Below, piece by piece: positions 8,884-17,717 of a DNA stretch of 64,000 nt (positions are counted from its first letter, which is position 1; each line of letters starts with the position of its first letter). The translations under genes and the position numbers were made by a program. Below the pieces are notes generated by a model, which saw nothing but the letters and a program-made list of their open reading frames with translations, had not been told where the DNA came from and ran no database searches. Source of the stretch: Chitinophagaceae bacterium (GTDB taxonomy: Bacteria; Bacteroidota; Bacteroidia; Chitinophagales; Chitinophagaceae); the NCBI GenBank assembly GCA_016786845.1, contig JAEUVB010000008.1, forward strand, positions 124,001 through 188,000, written 5' to 3'.

Positions 8884-9843
8884 ATGAAACTAAAGACAAC
8901 CTTATTTAAATCGATGATCCTGGCTTGCAGCATGATGCTGTTGTCGGTGATGTCATTCGCGGGAAACAACAACTACACATGCAGTGTAAAAAACATTCAT
9001 CAGATCAATGCCTATCAATTGGAATTTGATATTTGGATCGAAGCCACAACAAATGATCCAATGAAATTTCAATGTTTTCAAGGAGGCTTAAATTTTAATT
9101 ATGATGGTATTGCCAATGGTGGCACTATCACCGGTGAATTTGTTAAAGGATCTGCTTATGACAAATTACCAAAAATTCAACAAAACCCGAATTGGGTGAT
9201 CAATGCACATTCTAAGCAAATCCGTTTACTTCCTGTCATTGCAACTCCTTCTTCCATTGCTATGGTGATTCCAACCATGGGTGGATTTAAAGTAGGTACT
9301 TTCCGTATGACGAATACTGTTCCATTTACTGCAAACGCTACACCTGATTTCTCATGGTCATTTGCCAGCAGTACAGCGAATGTGACTAAATCTATGGTTA
9401 CCACTTACAATGCAAACAAATCTGTTGGTCAATCCATGACCGTTCAAACCACTTTTTCTCAAGCTAAGCAAGGACCTCAGCATTTTGTATTAGAAAATCC
9501 GGTATTGAATCCGGGTGCTATTACCTTGAACAATGATGTGAATGCGAATGGGAATGCTTCTGTAATTGGAGGCGCTAATTCAACTTCTACTTCAGTAAAG
9601 GTTTATCCTAATCCTGCTTCTTCAACTTTGAATGTAGATTTATTTGCTACAACAACACAAAACGGAATTGTAAAGATCTATGATCAACAAGGTCGTAAGG
9701 TGAAGCAAATTGAGGCTGCTTTGCAATTAGGTCATAACAATATTGCTATCAGCTTGGGCGACTTAGCTTCAGGTATTTATACCGTTCAAGTATACGAAGG
9801 CACTGCTCAGAAGTATACCACAAATGTGAATATCAATAAATAA
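8884..9843 (+). CDS. T9SS-exported protein with N-terminal beta-sandwich domain
   Basis: A 319-residue secreted protein. A signal peptide (about residues 1-26, ending VMSFAG) precedes a ~160-residue beta-rich domain (LEFDIWIEATTNDPMKFQ ... GGLNFNYDGIANGG ... VGTFRMTNTVPF). The last ~85 residues are a type A T9SS sorting domain. It starts SVKVYPNPASSTLNVDL, continues with KIYDQQGRKVKQ, and ends LASGIYTVQVYEG ... TTNVNINK. The T9SS would move it across the outer membrane and attach it to the cell surface. The N-terminal domain appears homologous to that of the product of 32326-36399 (shared FDxWx and LN blocks). The two genes bracket four giant genes whose products end in dockerin-like repeats. 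A cohesin-like fold is possible but unproven. Confidence 0.85.
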   Translation: MKLKTTLFKSMILACSMMLLSVMSFAGNNNYTCSVKNIHQINAYQLEFDIWIEATTNDPMKFQCFQGGLNFNYDGIANGGTITGEFVKGSAYDKLPKIQQNPNWVINAHSKQIRLLPVIATPSSIAMVIPTMGGFKVGTFRMTNTVPFTANATPDFSWSFASSTANVTKSMVTTYNANKSVGQSMTVQTTFSQAKQGPQHFVLENPVLNPGAITLNNDVNANGNASVIGGANSTSTSVKVYPNPASSTLNVDLFATTTQNGIVKIYDQQGRKVKQIEAALQLGHNNIAISLGDLASGIYTVQVYEGTAQKYTTNVNINK

Positions 9844-9867
9844 TTAGATATTATTTTTCTGTAAATG

Positions 9868-9892
9868 GCACCTCTTCGGAGGTGCTTTTTTT
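9868..9892 (+). terminator. Rho-independent terminator (UUCG tetraloop)
   Basis: GCACCTC (9868-9874) and GAGGTGC (9879-9885) form a perfect 7-bp stem capped by TTCG and followed by seven T residues. It separates the small T9SS gene from the first giant gene. Confidence 0.92.
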
Positions 9893-9994
9893 ATGTATTC
9901 AATTCAGGGATTAACATATGTTAATGGCAAGAATTCAAAAATTTAATAGTTTAAATTTGTTATAACCTTTAATCATAATAAAATCAAATAACGT

Positions 9995-12900
9995 ATGAAA
10001 AATTTTAAACAAAATTGCCGGCGACTCATGTACGCTGCTGTGTTGCTGTTGATGACAAATCTATCAATGGCTCAAACCTTTCAATTAATTACAAATAATG
10101 GGTTTCAATTTGCCGGTGGGTTAACACCCAATGGCCACCAGCGATGGTGCAGATCGGTCATATTAATTACTCAAGCAGAAATGGCGGCAGCTGCTGTGCC
10201 CAATGGACAAATATTTAATTTTGTACGATACAATACAAATGTTCCGGCAGCGGCACCCGCATCCGGCACAGTGAAAATTTATTTGCAAAATACTTTAGAT
10301 GGAACCAATTTAAAATCTACGACGTGGACAACTGCAATAACGGGAATGCTGCAAGTTACTAATTCAGCGATTACACTTCCGGCTGTTGCAGGGCCATATA
10401 GTATAAACTTTAACTTGAGTAATTTTACGTACACCGGTGGTGGTGTTTATGTTGCATTGGAATATTCTAATGTGAGCGGTGCACTATCTACCACCACACA
10501 AAATTTAGTGAGTACAGCCGGTGTCGCTGCTACCAGTAAAACATACTCTACCACCTTGACGGTTCCTGCAACAACGATGACAACGATTGGTGCCCGACCG
10601 GAGATTGCCATGGGATTTACCTTTGCGAACGATCTTGCGATCTCTAATGTTTATACTTTAGGAAAATTGCCTATAGAATATGGAGCGCCGACAACCATAC
10701 AGGCGAGAGTAGTAAATGTTGGAACTGCGGCCATGGCTGCTACGAATGCGACTCTAACTATTTCCGGATCCAATTCTTTTACAGATGTTCAGCCAGTTAA
10801 TGCATTAGCGCCGGGTGCATCACAAGTACTTACCTTCAATGTGTATTCTCCATCTAATTTAGGGGCAGGAGATATTGTTAATGTGTCTCTTAATACTTCC
10901 GATAATAACAATACCAATAATAGTCTTAATTGGAATCAAGACGTAACCCCAAATCTGTATACCTATAAGAATCCTTCGGTCATCAATAATGGAGGGGTAG
11001 GATTTACCGGAGGTACCGGAGATTTTGTGGCTAAATTCAATTCCAATATTGGAATCAATTATCCTTATAATATTACGAATCCGATGATTGATGAAATCAA
11101 AGTTGATCTTACTACTACAGGATTGAATTATCAGTTGGGTATTTGGGATGCTACAGGACCCGGCGGAACACCGGGAACTAATTTATGGACATCCGGAATA
11201 TTAACCTCGGCTCCCGGTACTTCATTTATTCCTGTTTCTCCGAATGTGATGGTAGTCGGAGATTATTTTGTGGGAGTGCGACAAATTGGAACAACCAATA
11301 TCGGATTTGCCTATCAAACAGAGGCACCGATTCGCGCAGGAACTTTCTATTATACCTCACCAACCGGAGGAACTACATGGACAGATTTCTCTGCAACAAG
11401 TTCCAATTTCCGTTTCTCAATAGAAGTACAAGTACATATTCCGGTACCTCCAAATTGCGCCACGAATTATTCGCCGGCCGATAACAGTATGTCCAATTGC
11501 TTTACGCAAACATTAAGTTGGGCAAGTAATGGTGGTGCACCAACAGGATATGATGTTTACTTCAGTACCATTCAAACCGATGTGGATTTTGAATTACCAA
11601 GTGCATTGGTTGCCAGCAATCAGCCGGGTACGACTTATACACCCGGTGGCTTAAGTCCGAATACACAATATTTCTGGAAGGTGATCCCGCGCAATGCAGA
11701 TGGCCCGGCTATTAATTGCGGCACGTTGAATTTTACCACAGGCTCTTTACCGGTGTGCTATTGTGTTCCGGTACACAGTGTCATTTGCCAAGGCAGTATT
11801 ACCAACGTACAATTTAATACACTAAGCAACACCAGCACGTGTACAACCCCCGGATATGCAGTTTATCCTCCTTCCGGAGCCACTACCACCAATGTTGATC
11901 AGTTGTCAACCTACAACCTTTCTGTAACTTGTGATACAGCTTCCATTCTTTCTGTTTGGATTGACTATAATCATGACGGATTGTTGGATGCCAGTGAATG
12001 GACACAGGTGACTACAGCATCAGTTGCCAATGTAGCATCTTCCGTGCCCATTACCATATCGGGGACCTCACTCACCGGGCCAACACTCATGCGTGTCAGA
12101 TCTCGATTCAGCGGCAATGCCAATGGTGCCCCTGATGCATGCACCACCTTTGGATCGGGTGAATCTGAAGATTATGTCATAAATATTAATCCTCCTTCAC
12201 CTTGTACCACACCTAATCCCGGCAATACCATAGCTTCTGTGGCGAGTACTTGTCCAAGTATTCCTTTTAACTTGAGTCTGCAAAATAGCACCCCGGGTAT
12301 CACGGTTACCTATCAATGGCAGAGTGCCGATGATGCTGCCTTTACGATTAATGTAACTAATTTGGGAACAGGCAGTACGGAAACAACTTCACAGCTTACA
12401 GCAAAATATTATCGTTGTCAAGTGACCTGTTCCACAGGACCTACAACGGTTGCCTCTAATCCTGTTTTTGTAGGCGTTTTGGCTTGCTATTGTCAGCCGA
12501 TACATACAACAGGTACGGGAGCGGGAGATTATTTGCAAAGTGTCAGTATTCCTGGTACGACATTGAATAATGTGACCGGTGCATCTGCCACACCATTTTA
12601 TACTTTATATCCTCAGAGCGGATCTACAACGGCCACTCTGAATTCGGGGTCTACGTATACTTTAAATGCAGTTGCGGGAACTTATACAATTAATGATGTG
12701 GCTTTGTTTATAGATTATGATCAGAACGGAAATTTGGATGATGTAGCTCCATACACCGAGAAAATTGGACAGATCGATAATATTGGTGCGGGTGCAACTG
12801 CTGCCTTCACATTTACAGTTCCTTCCGGCTTACCTGCAGGCACTTATCGCTTGCGCGTACGTGAGTCGGATCAAACCGGATTAATTTCTTCATGCATGAC

Positions 12901-13546
12901 CCTCGTTTGGGGAGAAACAGAAGATTATGAAATTACGATTGCGCCTCCGCCATCTGCAACCCTGAGCTTGAATGCACTGATTCAAGGTTATTATCGGGTT
13001 GCTACGGATGATATGGTTCCTGTATTAAATAATCAGGGAGAACCAAATGGTTTAAGTGATTGTGATACAGTTACTGTAGAACTTCATGATGCAACTTTCC
13101 CATATGCATTGGCTTACAGCTATCAGGGAGTAATTGGTACCAATAGTCTGATTACTTGCAGCTTCCCCGGTGCGGCTATAGGCAACAGTTATTATATTGT
13201 GGTCAAGAATCGTACAGCGGTTGAAACCTGGAGCGCTGCACCGGTTTTAGCAGCGTCCTCTTATAGCTACGATTTCAGAACAGCTTCAACTCAGGCCTAT
13301 GATGCTGCTCCGGGCAATATGATACAGGTGAACACTTCTCCTGTACGTTGGGCATTCTATTCCGGCGATATTGATCAGAGTGGTGGGGTAGACGGAGATG
13401 ATTTCAACTTGCTGGATCCGGATATTCAGTCAGGAAACGGAGGGTATCTTTCAACTGATCTCGACGGAAGTGGCGGTGTAGATGGCGATGATTTCAATAT
13501 CTTCGATCCGAACAGTCAGGCAGGGGTTGGTGCATTTATACCATAA
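9995..13546 (+). CDS. Giant secreted protein 1 with GEVED domains and dockerin-like C terminus
   Basis: A 1183-residue extracellular protein with a signal peptide (about 1-27, ending LSMAQ). In order it has: a ~190-residue N-terminal beta domain (FQLITNNGF ... YTGGGVYVALEYS); a CARDB-like domain near 210-320; an FN3-like domain near 487-583 (DVYFSTIQTD ... SPNTQYFWKVIPRNADG); two GEVED domains near 585-733 and 830-982, each with a DY(N/D)xxGxLDxxE/D-type loop and ending GESEDY or GETEDY; and the shared ~195-residue C-terminal module. That module begins LSLNALIQGYYR and ends in two calcium-loop repeats, DIDQSGGVDGDD and DLDGSGGVDGDD, and GAFIP. No YPNP-type sorting domain is present. The N-terminal half is closely similar to the next gene, indicating a tandem duplication. 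Its role is unknown; adhesion or matrix building is the simplest guess. Confidence 0.85.
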   Translation: MKNFKQNCRRLMYAAVLLLMTNLSMAQTFQLITNNGFQFAGGLTPNGHQRWCRSVILITQAEMAAAAVPNGQIFNFVRYNTNVPAAAPASGTVKIYLQNTLDGTNLKSTTWTTAITGMLQVTNSAITLPAVAGPYSINFNLSNFTYTGGGVYVALEYSNVSGALSTTTQNLVSTAGVAATSKTYSTTLTVPATTMTTIGARPEIAMGFTFANDLAISNVYTLGKLPIEYGAPTTIQARVVNVGTAAMAATNATLTISGSNSFTDVQPVNALAPGASQVLTFNVYSPSNLGAGDIVNVSLNTSDNNNTNNSLNWNQDVTPNLYTYKNPSVINNGGVGFTGGTGDFVAKFNSNIGINYPYNITNPMIDEIKVDLTTTGLNYQLGIWDATGPGGTPGTNLWTSGILTSAPGTSFIPVSPNVMVVGDYFVGVRQIGTTNIGFAYQTEAPIRAGTFYYTSPTGGTTWTDFSATSSNFRFSIEVQVHIPVPPNCATNYSPADNSMSNCFTQTLSWASNGGAPTGYDVYFSTIQTDVDFELPSALVASNQPGTTYTPGGLSPNTQYFWKVIPRNADGPAINCGTLNFTTGSLPVCYCVPVHSVICQGSITNVQFNTLSNTSTCTTPGYAVYPPSGATTTNVDQLSTYNLSVTCDTASILSVWIDYNHDGLLDASEWTQVTTASVANVASSVPITISGTSLTGPTLMRVRSRFSGNANGAPDACTTFGSGESEDYVININPPSPCTTPNPGNTIASVASTCPSIPFNLSLQNSTPGITVTYQWQSADDAAFTINVTNLGTGSTETTSQLTAKYYRCQVTCSTGPTTVASNPVFVGVLACYCQPIHTTGTGAGDYLQSVSIPGTTLNNVTGASATPFYTLYPQSGSTTATLNSGSTYTLNAVAGTYTINDVALFIDYDQNGNLDDVAPYTEKIGQIDNIGAGATAAFTFTVPSGLPAGTYRLRVRESDQTGLISSCMTLVWGETEDYEITIAPPPSATLSLNALIQGYYRVATDDMVPVLNNQGEPNGLSDCDTVTVELHDATFPYALAYSYQGVIGTNSLITCSFPGAAIGNSYYIVVKNRTAVETWSAAPVLAASSYSYDFRTASTQAYDAAPGNMIQVNTSPVRWAFYSGDIDQSGGVDGDDFNLLDPDIQSGNGGYLSTDLDGSGGVDGDDFNIFDPNSQAGVGAFIP

Positions 13547-13867
13547 ACCCATTTGAATTGTATTCATCATGATACGGGGCACAAGCTGCCCCGTATTTTT
13601 TTTCCCAAAAGGATAGCATCTGTGAATAAAAATTAATATCCACATGTATGAATATTTCAACTATACTGTGTAAATTGTTCAGATTTTTTTACGGACATGA
13701 ATACCATTAGGGGGGTGTCTGTGAAATTTCATCTAGGAGAAAGACACTACGATACAACGAAATGTAAGGTTTCAATGAACTTAGGAAACTGAAGCATGCA
13801 GACTTACTGAAGGTCAATAGTCAGGTATTCAACTTTTATCAATAATACAAACCTCAATTTTTTAATC
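13547..13867. other. Intergenic region between giant genes 1 and 2
   Basis: It holds the terminator at 13573-13603. Near 13715-13747 is a weak inverted repeat (GTGTCT ... AGACAC) enclosing the palindrome TGAAATTTCA. The rest is AT-rich leader of the next gene. No coding potential was seen. Confidence 0.5.
13573..13603 (+). terminator. Rho-independent terminator after giant gene 1
   Basis: TACGGGGCA (13573-13581) and TGCCCCGTA (13587-13595) make a perfect 9-bp stem with a CAAGC loop and an eight-T tail. Confidence 0.93.
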
Positions 13868-16800
13868 ATGGTATTAAATGCTACACGTAATAAATTATGG
13901 ATCGGGTTATTTGTGATGTTATTTTCATTTCAGGGAATACAAGCACAAAACTATCAGGTGCTGACTACCAATAATTCGAACAATTCAAATGGCATAACAC
14001 CACAGGGGCAAATGCGCTGGACAAGATCTGTATTTTTAATTACGGCCTACGAGCTTTATCTGGCAAACATTACCGGTTCAACGAACTTCAACTATTTAAG
14101 ACTTAAATTGTCTACGGCTGCAGCTATTCCGGCATCCGGCAACGTGAAAGTTTATATGCAGAATACGCAAGATGGCAGTAACCTGAAGAGCACACAATGG
14201 GCAACGGCTATAGCCCCAATGACGCTTGTATCCAATGGACCATTTACTTTTCCGTCCACCACCGGTAATTATCAAATTAGTTTTAATACCTCGGTATTCT
14301 CCTATACCGGTGGGGGTATTTATGTAGCGATTGAATATAGTAATCCGGCAGGAACTGTTTCTACCACCACCTCTCATGCTGTTACCACTGCAACTGCAGG
14401 TTTGGCCATGAGAACGCAAAGCACTTCAGCTACTGCGCCTTCTACACTCAACGCAGCCAACGAACGGCCGGATATTCAATTAGGATATCAATACACCAAT
14501 GATTTGCAGGTTGCAGAAATCTATACCTATGGAATATTACCCCGCACTGCCACCAATGCACATGTGATCAGGGCTGTGGTTAAAAATGTTGGAAGTACGA
14601 CCACCGCAGCGACCAACGTAACCTTATCCATTAGCGGAGCGAATACATTTAATCCTGCATCACAATCAGTTCCTTCATTAGCACCCGGAGCATCGATTAC
14701 GGTCAATTTTCCGGCCTATACACCTACATCAAACGGGAATTGTCAAGTTACCGTTTCGGTTCCTGCGGATAATAATAATAGTAATAATTCCATTACTAAA
14801 TCTCAAATAGTTTCACCGAATATCATGACCTATAAAATTCCCGGAGAAAACTACAATGCGGGCATTGGTTTGACCGGTACGACTTTTGAAATTGTAAGCA
14901 AATTCACTTTATCTTCAGCGGCTTCTGTGCGTTATGTGATGCTGGATTTTGCCAGTTTAAGTGCCAGTGCCACTTATAAGATTACCATCTATGGTGATAA
15001 CGGCTCCGGAATGCCGGGTACCCAACTTTATATTGATCCAACGAACAGAAATCTGTTTAACAATGGAGACACCCTCATTTTATCTACCCCGGTTGCTGTG
15101 TCTGCCGGAAATATTTTTGTCGGTGTCATGCAGACAGGGGCCAATTCGATTAATTTGGGTGGAAATATTGAGAACCCAATTCGGCCGGGCAATTTTTATT
15201 ATCGCACTCCGATAACCGGATTATTTTCTGATTGTGCCGCACTGGGGCAAATCATCAAACCGAATATTGGAATAGATTTGTTGCTCCCTTGTGTGGGAAC
15301 ACCTGCTCCGGGTAATACATTGGCTTATAATTCATTCATTTGCAATGGTTCCTCTGTACCATTATGGCCGGAGAATCAAGCCATGGGTACAGGACTGACT
15401 TATCAGTGGTATTCCTCTTCCAATGGAACCAATTGGTCTGCGATTCCAAATGCAAATAATTCAACTTATTTGTCGTCGGGGATTACTGCAAACACGTATT
15501 ATTATACTCAGGTCACCTGCACCAGTAGTGGAGGAACCGGTAATTCCGCACCCATTATGCTGACCAACTTATTGGCAACTCAAGCCGGTACGGCTACCGG
15601 AGTTGCATTGGCTGTTACTTATACGCCTGTCACGTACAATGTTACAGGTTACGCGGGAGCCCTGAACTGGCAGGTTTCTTCAAATAATATTACTTTTACT
15701 GATATCCCCGGTGCTACCAACCCTACTTTGCAATACTCCTTTACCGGTGCAGACACTTTTTTTGTAAGGTGCAAGTCGATTGGTTCAGGATGTAATACGG
15801 AATATTCAAATGTGGTTAGTACTATCGTTACCATCCCTAACGACAATATATGCGATGCTTTTCCTCTTGCGATGGGTGCCAACCCGGGTCCATATACGAA
15901 TGCAGGTGCAACCACGCAACCCGGTGAGCCTACACCCCCGCTTAATCTTGTATCCAATACTACGCAAAATTCCTGGACATCGGCACCCAGCCATAGTGTA
16001 TGGTTTTCTTTCGTAGCACCTGCTTCAGGCAAAATAGCGATTACCATGAATCCGGCCAATTGGGATAGTGAACTGGCCCTGTGGAGTGCTTCGTCTTGTA
16101 TCAGCCTGAGCACCGGAGGGGGCACAATGCTTGCAGCGAATGAGGACATGTATCCGGGTAATTTTCCGTTTGCGGCTAAAATTGAGCCCATCTGTGTAGT
16201 GCCCGGACAAACCTACTATATTCAATTGGATGGGAATGGAATGGGTCAAAGTACAGGGTTTGGATTAAATATCATCGATCAGGGATCATTATCCATCAGT
16301 GGCTTGTCTTCAGTTTATGCATATAATACTGCACCGGTTACCATGACCGGTATACCTTCCGGTGGTGTTTTCTCCGGTCCGGGTGTGAGCGGCAATGTAT
16401 TTACTCCTTCTGCAGCCGGCCCCGGATTACATACCATTACCTATACACTTGCCGGTTATTGTTCGCCTGCAACTTTTATTGTGGAAGTATTGCCCGGAAA
16501 TGTTACTTTAAATTTAACTGCATTTATACAGGGATATTATCGTGATTATAATGATCTCATGACTGAGGTATTGTTTAATCAGGGAGTTGAACCCAATCTC
16601 ACTTTAAATTGTGATTCAGTATTGGTTACCTTACATGATCCTGTAACTTTAGCACCGGTATATAGTTTTTCAGGAATATTATTGGTTGATGGTTCTTGTG
16701 TATGTTCCTTCCCAACTGCAGCCAATGGAAACAGTTACTATATTAGTCTGAAGAATCGAAGTGCTGTTGAAACCTGGAGTGCGATGCCGGTATTGATGAG

Positions 16801-17083
16801 TTCTCTGACCAATTATAATTTTTCAACTTCTGCCACACAAGCATACGGAGGAAATCAAATTCAAATAGACAGCTCACCGATCAGGTGGGGAATATATTCC
16901 GGTGACATCGATCAGAGCGGTGGTATAGACGGTGATGATTTCAATATCATGGATCCGGATATTCAGAGTGGAAATGGGGGTTATCTTTCATCCGATATTG
17001 ATGGCAGTGGCGGAGTTGACGGGGATGATTTCAACATCTTCGATCCGAATAGTCAAGGTGGTATTGGGGCATTTTTCCCATAA
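13868..17083 (+). CDS. Giant secreted protein 2 with PPC-like domain and dockerin-like C terminus
   Basis: A 1071-residue paralogue of the preceding protein. It has a signal peptide (ending QGIQAQ) and the same N-terminal beta domain (YQVLTTNNSN ... MRWTRSVFLITAYEL ... YTGGGIYVAIEYS), followed by the CARDB-like stretch. Ig-like segments lie near 480-655. A pre-peptidase C-terminal-like (PPC) beta domain follows near 660-800 (DNICDAFPLAMG ... VWFSFVAPASGKIAI ... GQTYYIQLDG) and recurs in the product of 37118-41086. A short GGVFSGPGVSG-type Ig segment comes before the C-terminal module (residues ~877-1071). That module has calcium loops DIDQSGGIDGDD and DIDGSGGVDGDD and the end GAFFP. There is no type A sorting domain. 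It probably arose by duplication of its neighbour followed by domain swapping in the middle. Confidence 0.85.
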   Translation: MVLNATRNKLWIGLFVMLFSFQGIQAQNYQVLTTNNSNNSNGITPQGQMRWTRSVFLITAYELYLANITGSTNFNYLRLKLSTAAAIPASGNVKVYMQNTQDGSNLKSTQWATAIAPMTLVSNGPFTFPSTTGNYQISFNTSVFSYTGGGIYVAIEYSNPAGTVSTTTSHAVTTATAGLAMRTQSTSATAPSTLNAANERPDIQLGYQYTNDLQVAEIYTYGILPRTATNAHVIRAVVKNVGSTTTAATNVTLSISGANTFNPASQSVPSLAPGASITVNFPAYTPTSNGNCQVTVSVPADNNNSNNSITKSQIVSPNIMTYKIPGENYNAGIGLTGTTFEIVSKFTLSSAASVRYVMLDFASLSASATYKITIYGDNGSGMPGTQLYIDPTNRNLFNNGDTLILSTPVAVSAGNIFVGVMQTGANSINLGGNIENPIRPGNFYYRTPITGLFSDCAALGQIIKPNIGIDLLLPCVGTPAPGNTLAYNSFICNGSSVPLWPENQAMGTGLTYQWYSSSNGTNWSAIPNANNSTYLSSGITANTYYYTQVTCTSSGGTGNSAPIMLTNLLATQAGTATGVALAVTYTPVTYNVTGYAGALNWQVSSNNITFTDIPGATNPTLQYSFTGADTFFVRCKSIGSGCNTEYSNVVSTIVTIPNDNICDAFPLAMGANPGPYTNAGATTQPGEPTPPLNLVSNTTQNSWTSAPSHSVWFSFVAPASGKIAITMNPANWDSELALWSASSCISLSTGGGTMLAANEDMYPGNFPFAAKIEPICVVPGQTYYIQLDGNGMGQSTGFGLNIIDQGSLSISGLSSVYAYNTAPVTMTGIPSGGVFSGPGVSGNVFTPSAAGPGLHTITYTLAGYCSPATFIVEVLPGNVTLNLTAFIQGYYRDYNDLMTEVLFNQGVEPNLTLNCDSVLVTLHDPVTLAPVYSFSGILLVDGSCVCSFPTAANGNSYYISLKNRSAVETWSAMPVLMSSLTNYNFSTSATQAYGGNQIQIDSSPIRWGIYSGDIDQSGGIDGDDFNIMDPDIQSGNGGYLSSDIDGSGGVDGDDFNIFDPNSQGGIGAFFP

Positions 17084-17119
17084 TGCTCGATATGGCTAAA
17101 TGACAATTAGTCTTATTGA

Positions 17120-17434
17120 ACCCATTTAGAAGCTAAGGCGAATCGTTTAGAAGTTGATGCGAGTCGTTTAGAAGTTGATGCGAGTCGTTTAGAAGCTGAT
17201 GCGAATCGTTTAGAAGTTAGTGCGAACCGTTTAGAAGTTAGTGCGAACCGTTTAGAAGCCGATGCGAATCGTTTAGAAGCTGATGCGAGTCGTTTAGAAG
17301 CTGATGCGAGTCGTTTAGAAGCTAATGCGAGTCGTTTAGAAGCTGATGCGAATCGCATAGATTTAAGATTGAATCAGAACGAAACCGTACTCATGCGGAT
17401 TAAAATGATGTTGAAAGGGAAATGTGCGACATAA
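17120..17434 (+). pseudogene. Remnant of a heptad coiled-coil gene without a start codon
   Basis: On the plus strand a frame is open from the TGA at 17117-17119 to the TAA at 17432-17434, but it has no ATG until 17393. It reads as eleven heptads of the type L-E-A/V-D/S-A-N/S-R. A short amphipathic tail follows (IDLRLNQNETVLMRIKMM, then LKGKCAT). Hydrophobic residues at fixed heptad positions are what a coiled coil needs, and substitutions among copies are conservative (D/N, S/N, A/V), which suggests past coding selection. The lack of a start codon argues for the 3' remnant of a larger gene. The minus strand is also open (17113-17358) because the repeat length is a multiple of three, but its A-S-x-S-K-R-x repeat looks less protein-like. 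Confidence 0.45.
17126..17356 (+). repeat. Minisatellite: 11 copies of a 21-bp unit
   Basis: Eleven head-to-tail copies, each starting with TTAGAAG and with consensus TTAGAAGCTGATGCGARTCG plus T, begin every 21 bases at 17126, 17147, 17168 and so on to 17336. Copies differ by one to four substitutions, and none has an indel. Confidence 0.92.
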
Positions 17435-17717
17435 TGGCATAATTGAGTACAAAAAGTTATAACGTATTTAAAATGAATTCAATAAACATATACTTTAGAA
17501 ATCTTTGAATTTTTTATTATCGTGCTTAACAAAAAATTGTATTTTCGTCGGCGATTGGGAAGAAAAAGGAATTAAAAGAAGTTTGAATTGGTGGGATTTA
17601 GAGCATTGACAAGCATGATTGCTTCACAAAATGTTTTTTACAGATGTTTTTTTTTCTTCAATTCTAAAATGACCATATCAACTTAATTCATTTACATACC
17701 ATAATAAATCAAAAATC

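Larger units (their letters stand above)
17084..17717. other. Intergenic region with heptad minisatellite and AT-rich leader
   Basis: This 634-bp gap contains the 21-bp minisatellite described separately (17126-17356), then a ~280-bp AT-rich stretch that serves as leader for the third giant gene. Unlike the other gaps in the block, no GC-rich terminator hairpin is visible after the stop at 17083. Confidence 0.6.

Noticed and set aside
17126..17356. 21-bp repeats considered as CRISPR or an iteron-type origin
   Set aside because: There are no spacers, no cas or replication genes nearby, and conservative changes fit a coiled-coil reading frame.
17113..17358. Minus-strand open frame of A-S-x-S-K-R-x heptads with an ATG
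   Set aside because: It is open only because the 21-bp repeat is a multiple of three. The plus strand gives a more protein-like heptad pattern with a non-repeat tail, and the minus frame lacks any non-repeat domain.
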